A DNA stretch of 64,000 bases from contig SNVD02013746.1 of the NCBI GenBank assembly GCA_013180625.2, positions 791,667 to 855,666 of the forward strand. The letters are read 5' to 3'. This DNA is from Boswellia sacra. Taxonomy: Eukaryota; Streptophyta; Magnoliopsida; Sapindales; Burseraceae. The notes beneath the pieces were generated by a model. The model ran no database searches. It saw only the letters and a list, made by a program, of their open reading frames with translations, and was not told the origin of the DNA. Made by a program: the position numbers and the translations under genes. This document shows, piece after piece, positions 23,716 through 35,955 of this stretch; the stretch's first letter is position 1; every line of letters begins with the position of its first letter.

Positions 23716-24274
23716 TGTTAGAATGTTAGTAATATTAGGATTTCCAATCCATGTGGGATTGAAGAATTATTAATTAATTAGGAAATTAGAATTTGAATTG
23801 ATGAAAGGAATCCAACTACTAAGTGGTTGATGAAACTAAGAAAACTAATCAATGAAGGAAAATGCTTATTAATTAAGTATTCCTTATCCTAGTATAAAAT
23901 ACCTTATACAAGTTTTAGGCCCTATATATATAGACTTGTATGTGAGAGCCAAAAGACAAAAATCACAAGTAGAGAGAAAAGAGACAGTAAAAGAAAGAGT
24001 CTTTTCCTAGGCTTGTCACTAGTCGTCTCCAATATAGAAGTTGCAAGTACTTGGGTGGCAAAAAGGTACAGGGTTGTGTTCCCCAAGATTCTCTTGTGTG
24101 GTATTGCTTTGTAATCCCATTATTTTAATAGTGGAAGTTAATGTCAGAGTTCGTCCCGTGGACGTAGGCAAGAAGCCGAACCATGTTAAAATTCTTGTGT
24201 TCTATCTTTCTACTATTTCTTGATCATTATATGTGCTTGTTGAGTTATTTGGTTTTCGCATTGTAATCCCAACA
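23716..24274 (+). repeat. 5' LTR of element D
   Basis: 559 bp. It shares TTAGGATTTCCAATCCATG-type sequence and the terminal CCAACA with 27095-27625. Indels (the right copy is 28 bp shorter) and substitutions suggest an old insertion. Confidence 0.92.
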
Positions 24275-24470
24275 AGTCGTATCAGAGAGAGGTTCTTAGT
24301 GGTAGTGTGAATAGATACAATCTAAGGAAAGTTCTATAAAAAAGACTATAATTGTCTAAGGAGGTTAGGCTTTAAGTAGGATAGTTGTGACCCCTCTAAT
24401 CTTTCCTAGGAGCTTACCTAGTAGGTATTATTTATTACTACACAAAACCAAGCTAAATGAAAGGGTTATA

Positions 24471-27050
24471 ATGAAAGGTGCAAGTGGCACTACTATGATT
24501 AAGCTTAATAACTCAAATTGGGTGACTTGGAAGCCAAGAATGGAAGATATTCTCCACTTAAAGATCTTCATAAGCCTATTGAAGGAGATCAAGGTAAGAT
24601 AGAAGATATGGAAGGCAAAGATTGGCTAATGCTGAATAGGAAATCAATTCGTACTATCAGGCAACGGGTGAATGATAGTGTTTTTCACCATTTGCCTAAT
24701 GAAACCAATGCTCAAGCTCTTTGGCAAAAGTTAGAATCTTTATTTCAGAAAAAGACTACTACAAAGAAGGCGCTTTTGTTTAAAGAGCTCAATATACTTG
24801 AGTATAAGGAAGGTATTAGTATAGCTGAACTTCCAAAGTGTAATCAATCAATTAGCAACCATAAATATGAAGATTGATGATGAATTACAATCTTTGATGC
24901 TATTAAGCTCCTTGCGAGATAAATAGGAGACTTTCATAGTGACCATAAGTAACTTTGCTCTTGATGGTGTATTATCTATAGAAATTATTAAAAATGGTAT
25001 GTTCAATGAAGAAACAAGAAGAAAGGTTGCAAGAATGGATAATGCATAAGCCTTTGTCACTGAGGATAAAGGAAGAAGTAAGAATAAAGGGCAAAAGGAT
25101 CATGAGAAGTAAAAACATAGATCCAAGTCAAGAATAAAAGGTAAGTGTTATCATTATGGCAAGGAAGGACATATGAAGAAGCATTGTTGAATATGAAAAA
25201 GAGAGCAAAATGAGGAGAATCAAAGGGATGACAACAAGAATGTCACTGCAACCATAACCAATGAAGATGAAGATATTCTCTCATTTGTAGAAGAAGAGTG
25301 CCTACATATAGATAAACAAACTATTGAATGGATTATCGATGTAACTGCATCCTATCATGCTAACTTTTAGCACAAACAAAGCTAGTGATTTTGGTATGGT
25401 GAAGATGGGGAATACTATTGATTCCAAGATCATAGGAATAGGTGACATACATGTGGAGACTAATTTTTAGATGTAAGATGATACTTAAAGATGTAAGACG
25501 TGTTCCTGATTTACGCCTTAATCCAATGTCTGGACTCGCTTTACACAAGCATGGTTTTGAAAGTTAATTTGGCAATAAGAAATGGAAGTTGACTAAATGG
25601 TCAATGGTAGTTGCTCGAGGGAAAGTTAGTCCTACCCTATGTAAGACACAAGTAAGGGTACCAAAAAATGAGTTGAATACGATATAAGATAACTCGTTAT
25701 ATCTGTGGCGCAAGTGACTCGGTCATCTAAATGAAAAAGGGTTGCAAATCTTGGCAAAGAAATCTATTATTCCCTTTGCCAAAAGAAAGTCCGTTAACCC
25801 TTGTGATGATTGTTTATTTGGGAAACAACATAGAGTTTTTTCCAATTCTTCTTCTAAAAGAAATTAAACGTGTTAAATTTGGTACACTATGATGTATGTG
25901 GTCCCATAAATGACTTTTTGGGCAGTAGGAAATACTTTATTACTTACATTGGTGATGCTTCACAGAAAGTTTGTGTGTTTCTCTTGAAATTCAAAGATCA
26001 AGTCTTTCAAAGTTTCAAAGAGTTTTATGCTAAGGTTAAAAGGGAAGTAGGAATATTTCTAAAGTGGATTCGTACTGATAATAGAGCTGAATATGCATCT
26101 CATAAGTTTAGAAATTATTGTTTCCAACATGGTATAAAGCCTGAGAAGACTGTACTTGGCACTCCACAATGCAATGGTGAAGTAGAAAGGACGAATCACA
26201 CTATTGTAGAGATTACTAAGTTACCTAAATCTTTTTGGGCTAAAGCAATTCGCACTACATGTTACCTCATCAATAGATCTCCATCAGCAACATTAAACTA
26301 TAAAGTTCCTAAAAAAGTATAGAGTGGTAGAGATGTTTACTACACACAGCTAAAGGTATTCGGGTGCAAAGCTTTTGTACACATATCTAAAGAGTAAAGA
26401 TCCAAACTAGACAACAAGTCCACTCCATGTATCCTTGTGGGTTATGGAGATGAAGAGTTTGGGTATATACTATGGGATCCAAAAAAGAAGAAATTGATAA
26501 GAAGTAGGATGTGATCTTTCAAGAAGATCAGACATCGGTGGATATCGATAAATCCACTCAACCCAAAGGCTCAAATGAGGCTGTAGTTGATCTTACTCCT
26601 ATTCCATTGCCAACACAACAAATTACTAATGAAGAAGTAGTGCAAGGTAATGATGCAGAAAGACAAGGTGATGAAGAAGAAGGCCAAAATGGTTTTGATG
26701 ATGATGTGTCACTAGTACCTAAAGGTCTTGACTAGGGGAAGTAATCAGAAACTGAAGAGACCCAACTAAGAAGGTCCAGAGAAAGAAAGCTATCTATAAG
26801 ATATCTTGCCTCTAAGTACATTCTTCTAACTGATGAGGGGGAGCCAGAAAGCTATGAGGAAGCCAAAACTCATAAAGATTACAAGAATCGAGTTAAAGAA
26901 TGGTACATATGAGCTGATAAAACTTATAAAAGGACGAAAAGCTTTCAACAATAAATGGATATTCAAGTTGAAGAGGGATGACAATGACAACTTGGTGAAG
27001 CAAAAGCTCGAGTATTGCATTCCATTAGCAGGCATGAGCTCCAAGTGTTG
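24471..27050 (+). pseudogene. Copia gag-integrase remnant of element D
   Basis: Starts MKGASGTTMIKLNNSNWVTW at 24471, with a shift into 24518-24877 (gag). The zinc knuckle near 25144-25185 reads CYHYGKEGHMKKHC, so its second Cys is lost. The protease site has become DVTAS. Integrase is at 25640-26330, with RTDNRAEY and GEVERTN (D and E of the DDE core). A short N-terminal RT piece (NNKWIFKLKRD, about 26940-27000) then stops; the RT core and RNase H are absent. Many stops occur. Confidence 0.85.
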
Positions 27051-27094
27051 AAGTTCTCGAAAGTGTTCCTCCCTCAAGAATTGGAGGGGGAGAT

Positions 27095-27625
27095 TGTTAG
27101 AATCCTAGTAATATCAGGATTTCCAATCCATGTGGGATTGAAGAATTATTAATTAATTAGGAAATTGGAGTCCTAATTGAAAAAAGAATCCAACTAATAA
27201 GTGGTTGATGAAACTAGGAAAACTAATTATTGAAGGAAAATGCTTACTAAGTATTCCTTACCCTATTAGAAAATACCTTAGACTTGTATATAAGAGCCAA
27301 AAGACACAAATCACAAGTAGAGAGAAAATAGAGAGTTAAAAAAAGAGTCTTTTCTTAAGCTTGTCACTAGTTGTCTCCAAAATAGAAGTTAAAAGTACTT
27401 GGGTAGCAAAAGAGTATCCGGTTATGTTCCTCAAGATTCTTTTGGGAGATATAATTGCTTTATAATCTCATTATTTTAATTGTGGAAGTTAATTTCGGAG
27501 TTTATCCCTTGGATGTCGGCAAGAAGCCAAACCATGTTAAAATTCTTGTGTTCTATTTTTCCACTCTTTCTTGATTATTATTTGTGATTGTTAAGTTATT
27601 TGGTTTTCCCTTCGTAATTCCAACA
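27095..27625 (+). repeat. 3' LTR of element D
   Basis: 531 bp, partner of 23716-24274, immediately after the polypurine tract and followed by AATTA. Confidence 0.92.
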
Positions 27626-28540
27626 AATTATTATTACTGGCGCACTAAGATGAGAACATGGAATCCCTTTTGTAAGATATCCCATGCATGTTTGGCTTGT
27701 AGCTTCAGTATTCTAGGAAACATGGCTTTCAATTAACGCTTGTTGAAGAATAAATAGCATCTTCAAGTATGTTGACTATCCTTTAGCTCCTTCTGCTTAG
27801 CTTTAGACGAGTTAAAAATATGCTTTGGAGCGTTGAATCCACACTGATTCATAACCCACAAATCTTAGATAGGAATCAAGGATGTTCTCATATTAATGCA
27901 CTAGTAACCATATTTCTTACTGTTGAAGATTGGCATGACGTGTCACTTGACCCGATCATATTAGCTAATAGATTGACGCCCAACGATGACTGAATATGGC
28001 TTTGACACCACTGTTTGAAACTATAGAATATATATATAAAAGCTATAGAACACGTAGTTTGTATTGAATATTTAATTCGAAGCAATACAGACTTACTAGC
28101 GATGGACTCCAGTATTTGAGCATCCAAAAGCTTTCTACATCTTAGAATCCTAGTACATAATACAATTAAAAGAGTCGGGGCCTATCTACAACAGTGTCAG
28201 CTGGCTAACTACAGAATAGTATACCATGTCAAAGGCGGTCCATGCCTATGCTAAGATACTATTGGCTAAATTTGTTGCCTTGACTAGTTGGAGAATGCAA
28301 AGCCAAACTTGAATTGTACAACGGCCTTGGGCATGGATCGTAATTGGATGACTCTTAACAATCTGCTAACCGACTCAATTGTGAAGCACTCATTTGCTGC
28401 ATGACTCGACTTGCTACTTATTGTTTGAGTACTATCGATTTTTCTGCTAATGTTAATTAGTCCAAAATTTGATCACATGCTTAAAAAAAGTGAATTAGAT
28501 AGTATACTTGAAAAGCTGATCGGATGTTTTTACCTTATCT
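27626..28540 (-). mobile_element. 5' remnant of another copia element
   Basis: At 27998-28010 the minus strand reads TGGTGTCAAAGCC, a variant iMet primer-binding site, next to TGTTTGAAAC starting at 28012, which looks like an LTR end. To the left, about 27640-27720, the minus strand has a gag-like AKHAWDILQ phrase. No second LTR or further pol sequence is found. The LTR part to the right runs to about 28440, with an unclear border. Confidence 0.4.
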
Positions 28541-28819
28541 CTTTTTTGAAAAAATTACTATTCACATAAAAAGAAAAAAGATTGTACAAAATACGAGGGG
28601 CATACCCCAAGAAGAGTACTTAGTACTCACAAGTCTAAAAGGAGGAAAAACGAAGCCCAAAGGCCTCAAACAAAAAGCGAGATATGGAGCCAAAAGGCTC
28701 AAACAAAAAAGAAAAGGCGCATAGGCCTAATAACGACCGCAACAAAGCTAACATTCCCAAGATAATGCAACAAAAGGGCGCATGTGCCCAATTAAACAAA
28801 ACAAAACTCAAAAAACCAA

Positions 28820-31800
28820 CTAATAACGAAGGCCCCATATAGCACGAAGCTGAGGAGTGATCACATACTTGGCCTCAATGGTAAGAAGCCGAGAGCGGAC
28901 CAACGCAAAAATCTCATCAATCACTTGACGACGAGTCCGATGTCACTGCTGATACACACGATCATTCCTCTCATACCATAGAAAATAAACTGTAGCAGAG
29001 AAAACCAAACGTGCAAGGATATGCCCAAAATTCTTCCTGCCTTGAAGATGAAGAGAAGCCCAATGAAGTAGAGAGAGCCAACCAGAAGATGGCCAAACAA
29101 TAAGAGTCTTAGCTGAAATCTCCCCCCATACAGAAGACGAGAAAGGACAGCTGAAGAAAAGATGCTCGTGCGTCTCATTTGCTGAAGCACAGAGAACACA
29201 GCCTGAAGAAGATAACATGCCATGACTTCGTGGTCGATCCATAGTACGAAGACGGCCCAATGAGGTAAGCCAAAGTATAAAGGAGTGCCTTGGAATATGG
29301 CCAAGGAACCACAGAAGATGATAAAAGGAGTTTACCGAGCGTCTAATCCGTAATAATTCCCACGCTGAGGCAATAGAGAAAATACCAGAGGTGTGGCCCT
29401 TCCAAACAATATGGTCAAGAGTCCCCATCATAGGTCAGATGCGGATAGAGTCCCAAACCCGTCTGAGGTCCGGTCCACCTTCAGGAAAAGCCTAATCTCC
29501 ATCCTGAATGATAGCTGAGACCTTCGCATCTGAGGGAAGACCTGTAGATGAAAGAGTCCTGAATGAAAACAAATCACAAAGACGCCCCTACGGCAACCAG
29601 TAATCCTGTCAAAGTGAGGTATCACGTCCATCTCCAATAGAAGAGACAAATTTACCCCTACACCAATCCCGACTCTGTAAAATCTTCCTCCAAGACCAGG
29701 AGGCTCCAGAAGTAACCCGAACCTGCCAAAACGAGCGACCCCGAAGGAGTACCTTATTAACCTAAAAAGACCATGTGGAAGACTTGTCAGAAAGAAGTCT
29801 CCAAACATGCTTCAAAATAGCAGCACGATTCCACTCATTCACTCGCTTGATTCCTAAACCCCCTTCTTTCAATCGATAGCAAACCGAATCCCAAGCTACT
29901 TTGGCCCCAAAATGAGACAAAGAGGTTCCTTTCCACAGGAAAGCAGCCAGAATACCCTCAATCTTCCGTACCACAGCTGCCGGTAAAATAAACATAGATG
30001 ACCAATAGACCTGGATGGAAAATAGTACCGACTTAATCATTTGGAGACGGCCAGCATAAGTCAGCACAGCAGATGTCCACAATCTGACCCTCGAGAGAAT
30101 CCGTTCTATCAAAGGAGCACAGTCTGAAAGGCGTAATCTGGTACTAATCAGTGGCACCCCCAAATATCGGACTGGCAAACTCCCCACTTGAAAACCCAAG
30201 ATGGACTGCAACACTGTACGATCCTCATCATTGACTCCAGATAAGAAGACATAACTCTTGGCCGAATTCGTAACTAAACTAGAGAGCTCTGTAAACTCCT
30301 GCAAAGCATCATGAACTACCCTAACAGAGCCCACATCTGCCCTGCAAAAAACCATCAGATCATCTGCAAAACAGAGATGAGTAAGAGAAATCTGCTGGCA
30401 TCTCCAATGGTATCGAAATCCAGGCCGCTGAGAAGCCTCCCGAAGAATACCACTCAAACCCTCCATGGCCAACACAAAAAGGTATGGTAACAACGGATCA
30501 CCCTGTCGAACACCTCTGGAAGTGGGAAAGAAACCATGAATCTCTCCATTTAAAGCGTCCGAGAAGTGAGCAGAAGACATGCATGTCGCAATCCATCGGA
30601 CCATACACTCTGGGATACCAATCGTCCTTAATCCCAAAATGATGAAATCCCAACTGACAGTATCAAAAGCTTTGCGAATATCCACCTTTAACGCGCACCG
30701 GGGAGGCGAATGCCCAAGGTGGTAATTATGCATAAACTCTTGTGTTAATAGAATGGCATCAGAGATCCTCCGACCTGGGACAAAAGCTGACTGCGAACTC
30801 CCAACTACATCAGGTAACACTGCTTTGAACCGGTTTACAATCACTTTAGAGATGCACTTGTAAAGAACGTTGCAACATGAGATTGGTCGAAAGTCACTCA
30901 TAGTCCGAGGAGTCTCAACCTTGGGGACCAAGGCAATCCGAGTGGCATTAACACATTTCGGCATCCAACAAGTTGCAAAGAAGTAGCGCACCGCAGCCAT
31001 AAACTCAACACTAATAATGTCCCAAGCCCGTTTAAAGAACAGAGAAGTGTACCCATCCGGTCCTGGAGCTTTATCATCGGGAATCGAGAATAAAGCTGAC
31101 CTGATCTCATTATTAGTAATAGGGTACACTAAAGAAGCCAGCATCTCCGTAGAAACTCTGCCAGAGAAAAATCAAGAAGCATCTACAAGAGAAGGGCGAG
31201 GAGGAGCTGTAAGCAATTTCTGGAAATACCTCACAGCTAGATGACCTAAGTCGCCTTTATCTGTAACAATGGTGCCAACCTCATCCTCAAGCTGACGAAT
31301 CCGATTCCTGACTTGTCTATGGATCAGAGACTTGTGAAAGAATTTAGTATTCTGATCCCCCTGAGAGAGCCATTGGATCCTAGACCTCTGCCGAAAGAAA
31401 GCCTCTTCATCCCTGCACAACTGAAAATACTGCTTAGCAAAATCCCTCTCAGCCAAAATACACTCTGGGGAAGAAGGGCTCTCATCCAGAGCAGCCTGAG
31501 CTGCTGCCCACTGAGCCCTAACCTCACTGACCCTACTAGAGATGTGACTAGAGGCCTTGGCATGCAAAGTCTTAAACTCCCGTTTCAACAACCCCAATTT
31601 CTACGTAACTCGAAACAAAGGATCCCCGTCCACAAGCGTAGACCATACTTTTTGAACAATCTCCAAAAAATCCTCTCGATCAGCCCAAAAGTTTAAAAAT
31701 TTAAAAGGATTGGAGGTCTGCCTACGTTGATCTCCAAACCTGATGACCAAAGCACTGTGATCAGAAACATCCCGTGGAAGAATCTCAGAAGTTGTGTTTG

Positions 31801-32458
31801 GCCAAGTCAAGAACCAAGAAGCGCTACCGAAACTCCAATCAAGAGTCCGGAGAATAGTACCCTTTCCCTGCTGCCCATTATGCCAAGTATACCGGAGTCC
31901 AAGAGATGGAACTCTGATCAATGCTGCATCATGTATACACTGACCAAAATCATCCATATAACCACGCCAAGCCTGATCCCCTCCAACTCTATCCGACGAG
32001 CGTAAAATCGCATTAAAATCACCCAATGCCAACCAAGGTAAGTCACCAAAATCCCTGGACTGAGCTCTGATACAGTCCCATAACTGTCGACGGACACCCG
32101 GATCATTGAAACCATAAACAAATAGCAAACCAAAAGAAACCCCATCAGATAATCTGGTAGCCCGACAAACAATCCACTGTGAAGAAAGCTGCAGATCACT
32201 CAACCTATACAATGTAGGGTCCCAACACACCAAAACTCGGCAAGCAATTGACTCAGTGGCATTGGATAAAATCTTCCAAGAAGGACAAATACCCAAAACC
32301 ACTGAAGTAAGGTGTCGCTGATCAACCTTAGTCTCTAAGAGACCAATCAAACCTAAAGAATACTTAGAAATCCAATTTCTAACTGCCCGTTGCGAAGAGA
32401 AGCCATTAAGGCCTCTAATATTCCAACTTCCTATCATAGGAAACTGGAAATAACTCAT
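28820..32458 (-). pseudogene. LINE ORF2: endonuclease and reverse transcriptase
   Basis: Domain order: apurinic-type endonuclease (31601-32458, starting SWNIRGLN, with GDFN and a DVSDHS C-terminal motif), a linker (31172-31597, LSQGDQNTKFFH), RT (29762-31144, with APGPDGY, FRPISCCNVLYK, the RQGDPL loop and catalytic FADDL), and the C-terminal zinc-binding domain (28943-29431, with CVLCASANETHEHLFFSC). It nicks target DNA and primes reverse transcription there. Breaks are near 31600, 31158, 29800, 29430 and 28945. The frame ends at the TAG at 28820-28822, after QLRAIWGL. Confidence 0.9.
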
Positions 32459-32473
32459 GACTGAAAAAAGAAA

Positions 32474-33854
32474 TCATTTGGGGCGCACGCCTCCTTTGCC
32501 CCCATTGCCACCCTTTTTACTCTGGACCTTTTTACCTTGACCAACAGGAGGAATAGGAATAGAGTTAGATCGTCGACTATCCAAAGGCTCCGTAAGGGTT
32601 TTTGGAGAACCCGGAGCAATAACCTTCTCTTGAGGAGCAATCCTTGAAGAATCAGGTAAAGTAGCTACAGGGCTATCAGGGCACTTCAGAATTTGATCCT
32701 GGTGAGTTTCAATAGGAGATAGTGAATCGGGATCAGAATCTGACTCAAAACTCGAACCATGGGTAGCAATCTGGCCTAGTTTAGTAAAGATCCTTTCCAT
32801 CGAATCTGCCTCGGTAGTTACTGGATTTGAAGTCAATAGTGCAAGAGGTCCAGCTGGTGTGGAGTCAGTAACAATACCTTTACCCTTGTCTCTTAGAGCT
32901 GGGGTTATATCTTCAGCACTAATCTGATCTTGGCCAGGCTCAATATGAACAGCTGCTGCAACAACAGGGTCAGCAGTCTTCCCCTTATCTCTCAAGATGA
33001 GGGCTGTAGTAGTAACTGACGCCTCAGCCTCTGTACGAGCAGAAGTTGCAACAGGTATCGGACAAGTATGGCCAAACAAACAACACTTGGGACATCGTTT
33101 TGGCTTCCATTCATATTCTACCCTGATCTTGATCGGTTCAGAAGAAAGCTTACACCGGATCTCAAAGTCTTGCACTGGAGCATGCTCCGCATCTATCTCA
33201 ACACAGACTCTGGCATAGGATAACCTAGTTTGCTCATAAGTCATCCTGTCACATGATAAAGGTCGACCAACCATACTAGAAATAGCACTGAGTGCTTTGG
33301 TTGACCACAATGGAAATGGTAGTCCATATAACCGAATCCAGACTGGAATCCTGAAAATCCTGCTCTGATCAAAAGAGAAATAAGGATTCCATTGTTGAAG
33401 AATGATGTGCTTCCCACCAAAACATCCAGGGTCCTCTCTCTAAAATATCCTGAACCTCCTCCACTGTTCTAAATCTGAAAATTAAGAATCCCGTCCCAGT
33501 AGAGCGGACATCCTCTAAACCACTAGACTGCCATGCACGCATCGCAATGGAACGTGCAGCATGAAAAGGCATAATATACCCAGGAAAAAAACCCACGATA
33601 CAGCGCAACCAATCAGCCCCCGCATCATCAACCAGCTCATCAGGGAGCTCAAGGATTGAACCCGGGTCCTTCCGGGCTATCGAGTCAAGGCAAAATCTAG
33701 TGCTGGCCTCAGTAACCCGAACCCTATCAGCCCAAGAACCGGGTGGTTTGGGTAAGGGTTGTTTGAGGGTGGTGTTTCGGGCAGGTGGGTGTGTTTGAGT
33801 GGCACGAGGCGGGCGTTGGGTCTGATTCTGTTTGTTAGGGGCGGAGGTGGCCAT
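32474..33854 (-). pseudogene. LINE ORF1: DUF4283-type RNA-binding protein
   Basis: The ATG is at 33852-33854 (MATSAPNKQNQTQ). A Pro/Thr-rich N-terminus leads to a DUF4283-like domain (GFLIFRFRTVEEVQDILERGPW) and, after a one-base shift near 33370, to the CCHC-like knuckle CPKCCLFGHTC and a Ser/Asp-rich tail. ORF1 proteins of plant L1 elements bind the element RNA. It ends 15 bases before ORF2. Confidence 0.85.
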
Positions 33855-34796
33855 AGTAGGGATGGTGTAGTGTAGGCTAGAAAATGTGTGGTGAAAATAG
33901 TGGGTAACCTCAACCGGAAGCAATAAACCAAAATTAACTCCAAAACTCCAAAATACCAACCAACAATCAATTCAACCAAATATCTCCAAATCAGTCAATT
34001 CAACCAAAGTATCCAACCGACAATCCAAATAACCAGGCGCATGCAGAAAAGCAAGTTCACAACAGTTCAAGAACAAATTAAAGAAGATAATGTGAAATTG
34101 CGATATAGGGTGTGCATACCGGTCACCAAAACGGGCATAAAAAAAGAACCAGTGAATAGTTTCTGTTGATGTCGCTCCTTGGATTTGATTATCCGCAAGG
34201 AATTTGGGTGTCAGCCAAGAAGCAAATATGCATGTAATAGGCTGAGGAGCAACCTGGAAGAATCGATAAATAGTATTTTCGGATGAACAGTACTGACGCC
34301 GTCAGGAATAGTATCTCCGAAAATATAAATGCGATTTCAGGGATAAATACTGGGAATCCGACGATTCTACAGAAGGAAAACCTGATCGACGCCTCTTGAT
34401 CTACACTTTGGTACCGGAGGTGACGACCCACTCGCCGTCGAACAGAAAAGCGGCGGTGAATAGTAGATTAAAAACTCCGTGGACGGGGCTGAAGACGGTC
34501 GAAACAGATTTCAGTGCTGAAGAAAGATTTGCAGAACGGGCCGAGATGAAGCTGACCACGCTGGCGGTGACTATTCACTCGCCACTCTGCCGTCGTGAAT
34601 AGTGAAAACCGATACCCTTTTTCTGTAGATTTGAACGTTTTCCGTTCGAAATCTCGAAAGGTTCAAGAAGTAAAGTTTGATTAGCGTGTTTCGATCTACA
34701 ATATGTGTGAATCTCAAAGCGTTACTCGCAAAACCGGCGAAATGAACCGTAACTCCGGCGGTGTCATTTGAGAGAAAATCATGTTTCAATCTGTAC

Positions 34797-34820
34797 CCCT
34801 AAACCCTAAACCCTAAAACC
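34797..34820 (+). repeat. Short telomere-like CCCTAAA run
   Basis: About three copies of CCCTAAA in a row, containing AAACCCTAA (telo-box) twice, exactly at the estimated 5' end of the LINE. It could be a telo-box cis-element or a short telomeric filler. Confidence 0.75.
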
Positions 34821-35955
34821 TTTTGAATGCAGAACACCTTTAACTCCTAAAAGCTAAAAGATTAGTTAGCAGTTAATGCAGATTAACTCTCCCATACAAC
34901 AACAACTTCTTCCTTTTTCAGAATCAGGATGGTGAGAAAAATCATTCCAATTCATTCTTTTTAAATGTAGTCTACCACATCTCTCCCCAAACATCAAAAA
35001 AAAAAAAAAAAAAAAGGTCCCCTAAGTTTGCTGTGTGAGAGTAATTGATATCTCACATCGCTAGCAATACGATCTTGGATCATTTATATACAATTGGTAT
35101 CAAAACACACACACTATCGAGATAGTGCTCAGTTGCAGACTCTTTTTAAGTCTATTGTCGATGAAGGTCTTAAACTTCTTGCTAAGAGCTTGAGAATATC
35201 TACTTGATTTGGTTTTGGCAAGTTCTAAATGGCTTAAAAATGGTCAATTACATCAAAATGGTCTATGATTTCTGACGTATTAATTCTGAAAAGACCTCAA
35301 TATTAATAAGCTGCTGGGCTGCGGAACTCAAGGCTTAGGCCAGCCAACTCTTTTCTTCACATTGCCTTTTTGTCCAATACCGGAAGAATGATGATAATAA
35401 AGAAAGAAATGGGAATTTGGAATACAGAAGATGTGAGATTGAACCTTGTAAGGCTACAGGTAAGTCATGCAGTAACTGATCTTCTCTCCCTTATATTGCC
35501 ATTAATCCCAGATGTGTCATCAATCTCTGAATAAAATTTCGTCTATTATGAGTCAAACTGTACTTTTACAGGTTTGATGTGCTGATATATAAATTAATCA
35601 TACAGGACATATACTACGGTCCTTGTCAGGTCTCAGATAATTGGGATACTTTTCATTCAGATTGTTTTAATCAGGCACGTTTTCAACACACACTAGTATA
35701 GCAGCCTGCAAGAATATACAGTTGTTCTCTTTTATATGAAGATTAACTGGAGAAATATCAATTGAATAAAACAAGAAAAAAATCTGGTTGTTTGGAAGTT
35801 TATTTAGAGATATTTTCCTTTGCCCAGATAGATGATATATTGTAAGGTTATGGCTTACTTGGCTAATCTTATCTTTCCAACCTGCTTGCCCAATCCAAAA
35901 ATCTTCCCTTCATAAACTTCCAAACCAACGAAGAGCGCCAACTTGAGCAGCATCC
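34821..35955 (+). promoter_or_regulatory. Region upstream of the phosphohexomutase gene
   Basis: No gene is seen. It holds a run of 20 A (34996-35015) and, near 35040-35110, a phrase resembling copia LTR ends (GATATCTCACATCG, TTGGTATCAAAAC), perhaps an LTR scrap. The promoter of the gene at 35956 should lie in the last few hundred bases, but no clear TATA box could be assigned. Confidence 0.4.

Larger units (their letters stand above)
23716..27625 (+). mobile_element. Deleted Ty1/copia element with intact ends (element D)
   Basis: 3910 bp, flanked by a perfect target duplication AATTA (23711-23715 and 27626-27630). The 5' LTR is 23716-24274 (559 bp) and the 3' LTR is 27095-27625 (531 bp); both start TGTTAGAAT and end CCAACA. 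A weakened primer site (GTCGTATCAGAG) follows the 5' LTR and a good polypurine tract TTGGAGGGGGAGAT (27081-27094) precedes the 3' LTR. The interior keeps gag to integrase but loses almost all of RT and RNase H, so it is non-autonomous. Confidence 0.93.
28541..34795 (-). mobile_element. L1-type LINE retrotransposon
   Basis: About 6.2 kb, leftward: 5' UTR (about 33855-34795), ORF1, ORF2 with endonuclease, RT and zinc-binding domains, then a 3' UTR ending in an A-rich tail (a T-run at 28541-28547 on the plus strand). The 5' border is estimated from the change in composition at about 34795. No convincing target duplication is visible. Both ORFs have a few frameshifts or stops, so the copy is probably inactive but only moderately old. 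Confidence 0.88.
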
